This document shows, one piece after another, positions 10,831-21,793 of a stretch of DNA of 64,000 bases. Under the pieces are notes generated by a model that saw only the letters and a program-made list of their open reading frames with translations, was not told where the DNA came from and searched no databases. A program made the translations under genes and the position numbers. The DNA comes from Fomes fomentarius (lineage: Eukaryota > Basidiomycota > Agaricomycetes > Polyporales > Polyporaceae): positions 806,001-870,000 of the forward strand of contig JABYQN010000006.1 of the NCBI GenBank assembly GCA_022606135.1. Reading direction: 5' to 3'. The stretch's first letter is position 1. Each line of letters starts with the position of its first letter.

Positions 10831-12265
10831 TCATAGCCCAGTGACAATGGAGGCAAAAACGAAACCCGCCAGTGCACAGAGTCCTGCCTTATCGGCCCAA
10901 GCGGGCGATCCATTTGAAGGTGATCCGTCGCTTGAAGTGCCGGTAGTCGCGCTGAAGATGGCGTTAGTGAACCTTCGACAACCAACGCTCATACAGCGAC
11001 TTGCCTAGGGTTCACACCTGAAGCACTGCCCGACGTCGTGCCTGCATCAGAGTCCGGAAGGCCATTGCCAACCTTCCCATCGGAGTTGAATGCGCGAGTC
11101 GTCCCGGACAGCAGCACCCATTGAACGCCACCCATCACATGGCCCATGAACGTAGAGTCCTACGGAGCTTGAGGTTAGCAAAGTAGAAGCATCGTAGTAT
11201 CGTGCCCTTCACCTGCCATGTTTCGTTGAGGTGTCCAAGAGACGTGTAGAAACTGCGACCCGCAGTCTCGCCAGCACTACTGCCTGAGCCGTGTTCCTGG
11301 TACCAGGCTAACAGAACGCTATTCGTCACCATGGCATTTTAGCCGGACGTGGCACATACCCGTAGGATGAGGCTGCCCTTGGTCGAACTTGCGCGGGCCA
11401 GGGTCTGTGAATGGGGTTGAGCGAATATGAAGGCAGTCGAGACAGCGGAATAGGTGTACCGTTGTAGCTTGACTCGTTCGCCGAGAGCACGACAATCGCT
11501 CCAATGGATCTTGGATTGGACTTGAAGTTGTACCTGGTATGAATTTCCGTCAACGGAATGCACACTGCGAAGGTAGTAGCTAGGTGGTCCACATTTCATC
11601 GCGTACGTGCCACGCCGTCGGGAGGCCGATCGTGCTGGGATGCGACGGGCCAATGACATTGATAGTCTAATATTGAGCATCAGCAATACATTCGTTGTCC
11701 TCACCGTACGCGCCATACTTACGGCGTTTTGCAGCTCCGGATGGTAGTCGAATGCTGCGCCTGTGTACAAGCATCAACACGGTCTAGCAAGACGACAAAT
11801 TCAGATGTTCTGGACTGACCGACTTCGTGCTGAAACCAGGTCGTGTTACGGAGTGCGTCCGAGGCCGAGTGAATAGCAACGAAGTTTCCTCCCAAGTCGA
11901 GGTAGTTCTTGAGCGCGGCCTTCCCTCCATCGTCGAGCACTGACGCTCGATAAACACAGATTCACGGTTCGAACCCAATGAGGCAACACACCTTCTCCTG
12001 TGTTGCTCAGAAAGAGCACAGCATCGTATTGAGCGAGCCTGTCGTCGGTGAACCACGTCTGGTCCTCGGTATGGTCAAACGCGATGCGCTTGGATGGACC
12101 CGCTCCCAACAACGCGTTGACTGCGGTAGGAATCGAGTCGTGGCGGAATTCTCGCGTGGCCGAGTAGATCAACACGCGGGCAACATTGATCTGCTGCCCC
12201 AGAATTCCGTTCACGAACGCAACCAAAGTGACGAGCAGGCTGAATGTTGTCGAGGAACGATACAT
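10831..12265 (-). CDS. Secreted ThuA-domain protein, likely GPI-anchored
   Basis: Nine exons on the minus strand (12265-11992, 11939-11820, 11760-11723, 11666-11593, 11533-11460, 11404-11360, 11307-11213, 11159-11005, 10951-10831) join in frame to 331 residues. Residues 1 to about 24 are a signal peptide. The rest up to about 245 is a ThuA domain (trehalose-utilisation/glutamine-amidotransferase-like fold). It is recognised by VLIYSATREFRHDSIP, the GGNFVAIHSASD core (about 108-119), FDYHPELQNA, a HPST..LP.AW segment and the closing GRSFYTSLGH. A Ser/Thr/Gly linker leads to a final hydrophobic segment after a small-residue stretch, typical of a GPI-attachment signal. The last intron is GC-AG (GCAAGT donor at 11004, CTAAC branch); it keeps the frame and produces the GPI tail. 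ThuA proteins are linked to sugar metabolism, but the reaction of the secreted fungal branch is not established. The start is the first ATG before the signal peptide. Confidence 0.9.
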
Positions 12266-15200
12266 TGTCGGTGGGTGCTTGAACTGCGGCACGTGCAGTT
12301 CGAATGTAAGTACTAGGAGGTCGGAAGACGGATCGCGATGTCGTGACCCCTGACCAATGTCGGTCTACGGTTGGCTAGGGTGCTAGAGCCCTCAGTCGGA
12401 GGTGTTGTCGGTATCCTGGATACTAACCAACCACATGTGAGTAAAGGCACCTAACAAAGCTGTCAGCGCTTACATGTTTCGTCGTCATCACACCGCCACA
12501 ATCGCCAAAGGCGACCAGTCATTTTAGAGCAACTTTTGACTTCAACTTAGAGTTAGCACCCGGTGAAGCACCTACACAATCACTCTCTGTTGAACTTGTC
12601 CTCGTATACCTGCGCTCACTGGTCGGGCTAGATCGAAACTAGTCGAGATAATGCGAGAGATTACGAAACAGCAAATTGCCCCGGCAGTCCAGTGCCGATA
12701 TACAAGGTAGGAATCTACTATCAGGGCACACCGATTGATCACACATCCCAGAGCATCATAGTGTATATCTCACAGAATGCTGTTGAGAGGGATTCCCTGT
12801 CTCCCTAGGACAGGTCTTTCCGCACTCTAGTGACGGGCCTGAAATGCCGATCCTGGTCACAGGCCGACTTGACTCCACGAGCCTATCGGGACAAGGCACG
12901 GACAGCGAATCTTACCACCGTATCTGACGAAACTCCGTTGCAGTGTGTCGTGACAAACGTGCTCAATAGCTATCGGCGTACTAAGTTGAGGAACTTAGGA
13001 CGGAGTTTCGACGGTCCCGTTCAGGCTCTGCCCTAACCAACCAAGTCCCAGGTGACCCCACACTCCTCATTCAGTGCGGCATGAGTTCGCTATTCTATCT
13101 CCTCCGATACCCAGCCAGCACAACTCACCCGCGGAGTTCTCGTATTTTCTCAAGCGGACACAGTTCATGTCCGTACCTGTGCTTCTGTGCTTCTACCTCC
13201 GACTGTCTCCTCTGTTTCCACGCAACATGGCGATATCAGAAAGAACCTTGCTTCCTCAAGCGGCGAGCACAGCGTGGCACGTACTACGATACCAATAGGC
13301 CAGGACCTTTCACTCGCGATCTCGCATCCTCCTTGTCCTGATCCATCCCACCGGCGAACGGTATAATCAGGATCCGGGATTCCATCCAATGGTCTGAGGA
13401 GCCAATCCTCGCCTCACGGCGCACGCTGGAGCGCAGGTCGAAGTCTGGACGAAGAAGTCACCCCAAGCCGGCATCCCGCAGCGAGCCGCCATGCCCGGCA
13501 CCGCAACCCGCGTTAATCCCCACTGCCCGACCTTCTCTCCGCGCCTGTCTCTCCGCGAACGTGCAGCGTAACCTAATGGCGAACGAGCGGATATTGACCA
13601 TCTGTCAGATCTCGTCATGCACATGGCAGCGGTCGGCAACCAAGTTTCGGCTTAACACTCTCGTACTGCACGCACACGGAGCTTCCCAGGCTTGTCAACT
13701 CGCCCCGACGGCTGACCAGCGAGGGCAAGAGATAGACCTGACCTTTCTCAAGACTCCAGGAAGACTGGTGAAAGAAGATCGACACAACAATCCAGGGGGT
13801 ACCGGTGTATGGACCCGGAAACGTGTCGAGGAAGTCGCTCGCCAGCAGTGTCGCTTACCACCCTGCACCTCGGTTCTACCTACCAGTGCTTCTCCGGTCC
13901 GGTGCGCCCGGAAGTCAGGAACAACTCAGGGTTCTCCCGAGCGCTTCTTTCAAGTTCCGGCTATCTGAGCCGAGAACGAGTGCGGTTTGAACGCATGTCA
14001 CCGAACGGAACGACTCGGTTCCCGAGGTGTCTTCAGGCTGTGCGACTGGTATTGACCGTTCGCCAAGACCTTTTATTGACAGGAAGCCCAGAACGTCGCC
14101 TCAACCGTTCCATGCAACCAATGACAAGTCCGTGTCACCCGGGGGACACAGTCGTGAACGTAACATGATCAATCGAGGGCTCATCCTCAGCACAAAGTCC
14201 GCACCTCAGACTGAGCGCCGCGATCAGGGGACGAGCCTCTCACACGTCCTCACCCGATCTTTACGGAAAGTAAGAGTCTAGACCTTCATTTTCGGGCAAG
14301 GGTGCTCATATCCACACGTGGATCGAAACAGGATGCGCGAGCGTGACCCGCCGGTGCACGGCCACACGTGGACAGCGAAGTTTCACTGTGAGTGAGCGTT
14401 GCAAACATGTATCGAGCGACTAGGTATGGCACCATTACGCCCAATCGAGCGAGGAACGTCAATAACGACTATTGACAGCGACAGCAACATTGACGGCGGT
14501 GCAGCAGAGCGATTAGCATGCATCTCTGTATCAATCTTCACCGGCGCCACTGGCACGGGTCTAGAGCACACACTCACTTCCCCGCATCGTCCGCGCAGAT
14601 CGTCCCCGGCGGTACAGCCTGGGGTGCACGCTCCAACTCTTCACGGTCCAGGCCCTAGCCATTTCAAGTGCACTAGGTGTAACTGTGATCCGAGTCCAGC
14701 GTTCTCGACCCACCGCAAGTTGTGCAGATCCTCCAGGGTGTAATAATGGCTTTGCATCTCCGGCACAATGCATGCAGCGTGCCTGGCATGATTGCTGATA
14801 TGCACATACCGCCGGGGAACGTCCTCGTGTCTGCCACGGTCTGTGAGACTTCTTCTGACGATCCCGCTGGAGCCTGCGTGAAGTCGATCGTGATCGGGCG
14901 CAGTGTGGACCGGTGTCAGTACGCAGCCAGTGAGTGCAAGCAAGGGCACAAGTGAACATTGAAGAAGGGATGTGCATTGCCCAGCCTAGGCACCACCATG
15001 CGCGCGCGGCCCACCAAGTGAGTAAATGAATTCCGATATTCACGGCACAGAGCTCAAACCTATGTGCACACAGTTTGCTTCCGTCGGGACCACATATGGT
15101 AACATCAATGGCAGACGCGTTTACTATTACTTACTACCAGCCTTCCCCCTGCAGACTCTACGCGTTCCGTTCCGTCTTGTCTTCGACATGACTAAGATGT

Positions 15201-18200
15201 TCGTCTAAATGAAGACGGCCGTGACGTCGGGCTTGGACACAACGGCTCCCGCGCGGATCTACCATTCGGGAAGAAGTTGCGGCCAGTCCTGGCGCCGTGC
15301 CTAACTGCCAGATAGCAGTTCCGGAGCCTTTCAATATAACGATATCGTCCTACACACGTATTGGACACGAAGCCTCAAGCCTGCGGAAGCAGTGGGAATC
15401 GAGTACTGAACGCTGGTTCTCAGATTTAGCGCAGTGCAGCCGGTCGTTGCATTGCACAGTACTGTGGGTACGCATCAGTATATACTGTCTTCAGGCCTCA
15501 GCCGTCAAAGCTTCATGCGTATACTTCATGCTTCAGGGGGGCCGTTCCCGGCCGCGATGTGAACGGACGAACTCCTCCGCGGGCGGCGGCACCTGGAGGC
15601 ACGGGAGTCCTGGACCGTCCAAAAGTCTCGAGCTCCTCCTCAGGTCGGTGCCACTACTATAAGTGGACTCCTTCGCGCGGGCAAACTCTGCTCATACAAG
15701 CCTGCGCCCCCGATCTACCGGGTACATAATAGTTGAGTACTAAGTATGTATACTGGCAGACTCGGACGGCATGGCATCGCGGATACGGTGAAGCGACTAC
15801 CGTCCGAGTTTTCCTTGGGTCATCGGGAATGCGCTCGAAGTCTGTCAACTCAAGCTAGCAGAAGCGGGTCTATACCGCCTTGCACCCGAGCGGTCGAGGA
15901 GCAGCCCAAGAAGAGCCTACACGAGTCCGGGACCTCTGCGGGCGCTCCGAAGTCGGTCCCGTCGCCCCCCTCCTCCGACTCCGGTGGCCACAAGGCGTGC
16001 CATTCGGAATGAGTAGCGCCAGCGCGAAATGGCAGGCATGCTGGTTGTGGCAAGTCTCGCTGCATCGACCACTACCTGCATACAGAGAGAGAGCAATAGC
16101 CATCGGCGTCCCCGCACTGTGCACGGACGCGCGGACAGGGCTATGTACATACGAGAGGCTACATACAGCCCAGGAGGGGACACATCCGCCCGCGCTGTTG
16201 ACGACAGATACCTCCCACGCGAAGCTTCTTTCCCTGGCCCCCTCAGTTCAAACCCTCTCACTCGCTCTCAACGTCAACTCCCAGGCTGTCGACCCGAGCC
16301 CGTGGCCGCGTCCAAAAACTGGCACCTCACACCGTAATCGCAGCCCAATGCGTCCGCGATGGAAGTTGGAACCAGCCTGAGCCACAGGTCATGAGAACTG
16401 GGTGAGAGCATGGGAGCGTCCACGCGCTGGATATAGCATGGACGCGTTTCCGTGCCATTCTTCTCTGTTCGCGGTTTCCTTCCCTATCGAACACGCCCCC
16501 GACACGTGGGACTGCACACTCACGCGTGCTGGGTGGCGCGCTATTCGAGGCGGTCGGATGGCTGGCCTTATTGGTCCTTTGACCCGCTTTGGCCTAGGGG
16601 TGCTGCTTCAGCCGGGACTCGGGAGTGCATACGTATGTATAGTAGGTACATTGCTCATTATGCACTACTCGCTACTCGCCGCTCGGGTGTCGGACGCGGA
16701 GGATAGCAGGGTGAGCGTTAGCATCCTCGATCTGTGCCAATGGGAAGGCTCCGCGCGGGTGGGAAGGTTTTGCATGGGAAGGGGCTAGTATTAGGAAGGG
16801 GCGCTCAAGTTAGGCGATAGCGCAATCGCGTCATAGTGTGTCCGTCGCCGGATTGGGAGCTGTGGTCTGATAACTCAAAAACGATGATACGATGTTATGC
16901 ATGTTGCATCCATGGGAGATGCGCATGCATGGACGCCGCTGAGATCGAACCCACGCCCACGCACTCATTGGACGAACGCCCGACAGGCTCTCGTCATGTA
17001 TAGGCGACCATGGCCAGCTAGCTTCCAGGCCTGAGGCTGATATATATATACTATATATCTGTACTGAGCAATCCAGAGCAAACACTGTCGTGGTCACGCC
17101 ATGCATACGCATAATACGTATTCTTAGCACGAACACACCAGCACTCTGCCTGTGTCCCGATACAGGGAGACGCTCTTCCATCCACAGCGGGAGGGGAAGG
17201 TTGTGGCACCAGCCTCCAGGCGCGGGCGACCTGCACAAGCCGGCAAAAGATGCGAAGCCACCGGACGCTCAGCTTCCGCATTGCATAGTTCCAGGCAGCC
17301 CCAAGGTCGAAGCATCCGATTCGAGGGCCAAATCCGCACTCAAGATTCTTCTACTCGCATGCGCATGCGCATGTGCATGTGCGTGCATCCGCCATCCCAG
17401 CGCGAAGGCAGTCTCGTATGCATCGCACGCACCTCCTCTTGGGGCGATAGAACGCGCCCGGGAGAAGCTCGGAACCCTCGCATGCAATAAGAACGCATGC
17501 AGAATTCGGAAGCCAAGCTTCGTACGGTGCCGCTGGGAGCATGGGCCGCGATAGTGTCACCGGTATAACTGTAATTGTGACTTTACGGCGCCGCGCCTAT
17601 GTATGGCGAGTCGCCGACGGATAGTCTGTGTATCCACCAAACTGCGAGTGAGTGGCGGCGCCCTCGTTGTCAGGCTTTCTGTCAGCTGTGGGCCAAGCTG
17701 TGGAGCTCTGCAGCGTGCACGAAGGGTAACGTGAACGAACAACAGGATGGGATAGGGTCATTGGACATCCCGTCTCCCCCAGATGACGGACGTCTGGGAG
17801 TCTGTTGCGCCGGGAACTCTCTGGGATCAGGAACGAGAAGCAGGCAGCCCATGGCTAGTAGGATTTCCATATTCCCAGCCATGCCAGCAGCGAACGCGCA
17901 AGTTTGACGAGTACGCGTCTGAGAAATGTATGAGGGAAGCCCTCGGCTGTTCCGAGTCGACGTAACGCGCCTGATGGCGCGCACGCTCGGGTGTGCACCC
18001 GCGGCCGGGAGAGCGACGCGTGTACTTCATTTTGCACGTTGCTTCTGCGTTCACGCGCGGGAGGTGTCACGTCGCACTGGTGGGGCTAGTAGGGGATATG
18101 GGTTGGATTTGGCAAAGTCGAAGAGATTTCTTTTGGGAGGGCGGGATGCGCGTTCCGGGAGACGAGAGGACGTCAGGACTTGGCACGACAGACGATCAGA

Positions 18201-19060
18201 GTGTGGTTAAGGTAGCCGAAGGCGCCAGAATGGACTTGTGATAGACATGGACAAGGTGTGGCAGATAGGCGGACCATCATATAGGCACCGGTGGGATGCA
18301 CGAGGATGATGTAGATTGTGTACATGAGAATATAGTACGGCTGTAACAGGCACTGCGAAAGAGAGGGGCCGAAACCGGGCTCACTATCGCCCGCCGAAGA
18401 TCGTGGATGATGAGAGCTGCAGAAGATGGAGGATGTAGGACGGTTGATAAGAGATGTAGGTGAGACATTTAGCGTGATATGTCGCGATGGCGAATGTACG
18501 TATGGTTGCGAAGGTGGAGAGCGGAAGAGGAGGGCGGGAGAGACGGAGGCTGAGGCTGGGCTGGGGAGATGACGGTCATGGGGGATGAGCGGATCACAGA
18601 ATAGGATCGATGGGCCTCGCGGACGGGGACGAAGGTTCGGATGGAAAAGCGGTGAGTCGAAAATACACACGTCAGACGGAAAGGAGGGATGGAGGATTGG
18701 AGCGGGCAGGAGAGGAGAGGGAGATGCCGGGCTGGGCTGGGGCAACGGGCTAGACTCGATCACGCGAGACCGGCCGGTGGTTCTCATCAATGCAGCGAAA
18801 AAGTGCGAGGAGATGGAGATGGGTGTCGGGGCCTGGACGCAGGCCACGTTCTGGAGCGGGAGCGGTGCAGAGCCTGCACTGTACTTAGAGGAGGCGGCGG
18901 GGGCAGCGGCGGCCTGCGCTGGGATTGGACCGAGCGAGGGAGCGCGACGGAAGCTACCCCACCGTGACGCTCTCTCGGGCAGAGGGACCCCGAGAGCAAA
19001 GGGTGGCTGGGGACTTTTTTAGAAGAGGGTTTGGACTCCGCTGATGTTCTAGGTGTACAT
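12266..19060. other. 6.8-kb gene-poor region
   Basis: I could not support any gene here. Open frames of 60-220 codons occur on both strands, but they lack motifs, coherent splice sites or recognisable homologues. Visible low-complexity items are a TA-rich patch at about 17039-17060 and an alternating purine-pyrimidine GCATGC/GCATGT tract at about 17357-17387. The 18.2-19.0 kb part is purine-rich on the plus strand and opens long Pro/Ser-rich frames on the minus strand; it is more likely promoter and leader of the bZIP gene. No transposase, terminal repeat or integrase was recognised. Confidence 0.4.
17357..17387. repeat. Alternating purine-pyrimidine tract
   Basis: About 30 bp of strictly alternating purine-pyrimidine sequence built from GCATGC and GCATGT units. 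Such tracts can adopt Z-DNA and tend to be length-polymorphic. It sits in the gene-poor region and no transcript is attached to it. Confidence 0.6.
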
Positions 19061-19170
19061 AACGACGTCAGCGTTCGTCATTGGGATCAGGGGGATTGGT
19101 GACTTCACTCACGGATTCTGCTCTCGTCGTCATCCTCTCCCGAACAGCTTCCTCTTAGCAGACCCACGTC
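19061..19170 (+). promoter_or_regulatory. CRE-like elements upstream of the bZIP gene
   Basis: A GACGTCA core lies at 19064-19070, a CGTCA half-site at 19076-19080, and an ACGTCA overlapping the start codon begins at 19166. Another GACGTCA lies further upstream near 18169. ATF/CREB bZIP proteins bind TGACGTCA and its half-sites, and the downstream gene encodes such a protein, so autoregulation is plausible. This is an inference from motif and position only. Confidence 0.4.
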
Positions 19171-20884
19171 ATGACCTCTCCTGCGCTCGCCCACAGCCCT
19201 CCGCACCAACACCAACACCAGCTCCAGCACAAGCACACCAACGACAACGTCATCGCAGACCCCGCCTCGCCCGCCGCCCGCCGCGACAGCCCGCACGGCT
19301 CCCAGCAGCGCCCGCCCCCCCAGCCAAAGCGAAGCAACTTTGATCTCGAGCCCAACCCCTTCGAGCAGTCCTTCGCCCGCCCCTCTAACGACTCCTCCCT
19401 CCGCACCCAGCAGAAGAGCCCCGACTCGGCCGTCCGCTCCTCCGCCTCTCACTCCTCCCACGACGACTCTCGCCCCCCATCAAAAGCACACGACCGCGAC
19501 GACAGCGCGAAACCCACCCTCCCGCCCATAGATGCCATCAACTCCCCCTCCGATTCCAATTATGCCTGGGGTTTCTCCTCCGCTGGCCTCTCTAACTCGC
19601 TCCGATCGGGCCCTCTGTCTCCCGCCATGCTCGCTGGGCCCCAGCCGAACAGCAACAACGATCAGCCCCTGCCAGGTTTTGACCCCAATTCCTTTCGAAC
19701 TGGTCTTACTCCGCGCACGGGCATGACTCCCGGCACCGGTCTCACCCCCATTATCGGTTCCGTATTCCCTCCCCCGTCTCCTGGCACTGCTGCATGGCTC
19801 AACCTGATGAGTTCCAACGGTGCGCCTTCCCTCTCAAATGTTGCGACCATAACACCCAATACTCTTTCTGCTATCACTGGTGCCCTTCCATCTGGCCCCG
19901 GTCCCCACCACAACACGTCCCCGACCAACCCCTCACCCCTTTCCGTCTCCCACACTGCCTCTTACCCTCGCGCAGAAAACCAAACAAACAACGGCGGTTC
20001 ATACGTCACCTCCGCCGTCGAGGCTGCCTCTTCCTCAACAAACGGCCTCTTCCTCCTTTCGCAAGCTCATCAGGAGCTTACAAAGCGCGAGCAACAAGAG
20101 AAAGCTGCTGCCGCTAGCGCACAGACAAACGGCAATGGAGCCGTCGCTGCGAACGGCAAACGCGGCGCAAAACGGAAGAATACGTACGAGGATCCTCATA
20201 TTGTCGAGAGTCCAGAAATGGCAGCGCAACAGCCAGCATCAGCGAAAGGCCCCTCAAAGCGTACACGGTCGAGCACCACCGCGAGCACCAGCACCACGGG
20301 ACGGAACAAACGTGGACGGTCGGAGAGCTTCGGCGAGGAAGAGGAAGAGGATGAGGATGAGATGGGTTTGCAACAGTCACCACCGCCTCCCAGTACGAAG
20401 AAGGGCGGTGCCAATCACCAGAAGAAGCCCGAAACGGAAGAGGAGAAGCGCAGAAACTTTTTGGAGAGGAATCGGCAAGGTAAATTGTGTCTGCGACCTC
20501 GCTTCCGGGGCTTGACTGACGACCGTGGCAGCCGCACTCAAGTGCCGTCAGCGCAAGAAGGCATGGCTCGCGCAGCTACAGGCCAAGGTCGAATATCTAT
20601 CAAACGAGAACGAGCGGCTAACGTCTGCGTTGGTCGCGTCTCGCGAGGAGATCGCCCGCCTCTCTGCTCTCGTCGGTGCCGCATCTGTCGGTCAGCCGGT
20701 CCCGCTTCCTGTCTCTGGGGCTGGCGGCAGCATGAATGTTAACCAAGGGGTTGGTGTCGGGGGCGGGCACAACGGTGCAGGCGTGCCTGGTGGACCCCCC
20801 GTCAGCGTCAACGTCAGTCTCCCTCCCCCCGGCAAGAATGCAGTCGCGATGGTCGGCGGCGGTGGCAGGGGATATGGTTACTAA
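19171..20884 (+). CDS. atf1: Atf1/CREB-type bZIP transcription factor
   Basis: Two exons (19171-20479 and 20532-20884) give 553 residues. The bZIP lies near the C-terminus. The basic region carries NRQAALKCRQRKK (434-446), the ATF/CREB signature, followed by a zipper with leucines 452, 459 and 466. The single intron splits the basic region between Q436 and A437. The N-terminus carries conserved blocks of fungal Atf1-type proteins: NPFEQSF (62-68), LPPIDAINSPS (118-128) and NYAWG followed by SGPLSPAMLAGP (about 131-158). In S. pombe Atf1 the corresponding region is linked to stress-MAPK regulation, and SP/TP sites are abundant here. The middle has low-complexity acidic and Ser/Thr runs, a lysine-rich likely nuclear signal (KRGAKRK) and a Gly/Pro-rich tail after the zipper. 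The expected role is nuclear: stress, development and secondary-metabolism gene control through CRE sites. Some lie in its own upstream region. Confidence 0.93.
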
Positions 20885-21793
20885 GCTGTCATCCTTGCTG
20901 CGAGCACCACTGCTCTTTGACGACGTTATCGGGCTAGCAAGCCGAGCTGGGGAGGGTAGGTGCGGAGATGCGCAGTGGACGCCAGCGGGTTCGTATACAC
21001 GTCAGATTATGCCCGCCGGCGGTTGCGCATCGGTGTAGGTGCATCAGGCATGTGCATATATGGACACGGACTTGATTGCTTGCGAGCGTGCGCACGCCGT
21101 TACGCGGTTTATGAGCCCCCGCGATGTTGTACCACGTATCGCGTTGTACGCACAGTACTAGGATCTTTTTTCTTTGGGAGTCTTGCTCTTGGGCTCCACG
21201 TATCTCTTCGGGCAGGGCGGTATGTCGTAAAAAGGGTGGGGAGTAGGGACGCGCGAGTGGAACGCAGATCAGGTAGCCGCGACTGCATGGGGTGCGATGC
21301 GCACGATGTCGAGCAAGCTCTCTTGGGGCGCCAAGTACATTAACGTATTATGAATATTGAAGTAGCACATACATACATGTTTTAGTACGTACCTGATCCG
21401 TCGACTTGTTTGTTCTTTTTTGTTACATACTGTGCAATATATGCATCATGCCTACGCGCATAGAAGGACGTATGAGAGCAACCTTCATCGCGGTACACGA
21501 CGTACGACTACAGACAGCGTGGGGCGTTTGCGGGAGCGCAACGACGAGATGCCCCGGGTAGCCGGTGACTTCTCCTCGAAGATCTGTCCTCCAGGAGGAT
21601 TCTCCGGACCCAATCTCTTGATGCTCGTTAGTCAGGCGTTCAGTACACAAGCGCCCGAGATCACTGGCGTCTGAGTTACCAAATCCGGACGCAGTTTTTG
21701 AGGAAAAGTCGTCGGCCCGGCGCTGCTTGGAGGGTGCTCCAGGTTTTGCGTGCGACCGTCTCTCGCTCCGGACACTGTGACTCTGCCGCCGCC
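20885..21793. other. Intergenic region between bZIP and Nug1 genes
   Basis: About 0.9 kb, expected to contain the bZIP 3' UTR and the Nug1 promoter. TACATACATAC and ATGTAT runs near 21370-21440 look like 3'-end A/T-rich signals. No open frame with a motif was found. Confidence 0.35.

Noticed and set aside
11960..11975. A GGTTCGAA-type sequence resembling a tRNA B box.
   Set aside because: It sits in an intron of the ThuA-domain gene and no cloverleaf or A box could be drawn around it.
12927..13010. An 11-bp inverted repeat (CGAAACTCCGT and its complement) about 60 bp apart.
   Set aside because: Too short and isolated to call a terminal inverted repeat; no element or target-site duplication was seen.
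14561..15043. A 160-codon minus-strand frame rich in Trp, Cys and Arg.
   Set aside because: Composition looks random, no motif, and competing frames on both strands are equally long.
18173..18847. A 224-codon Pro/Ser-rich open frame on the minus strand.
   Set aside because: The plus strand here is a purine-rich tract upstream of the bZIP gene, and all minus frames are open for compositional reasons. No motif or splice context.
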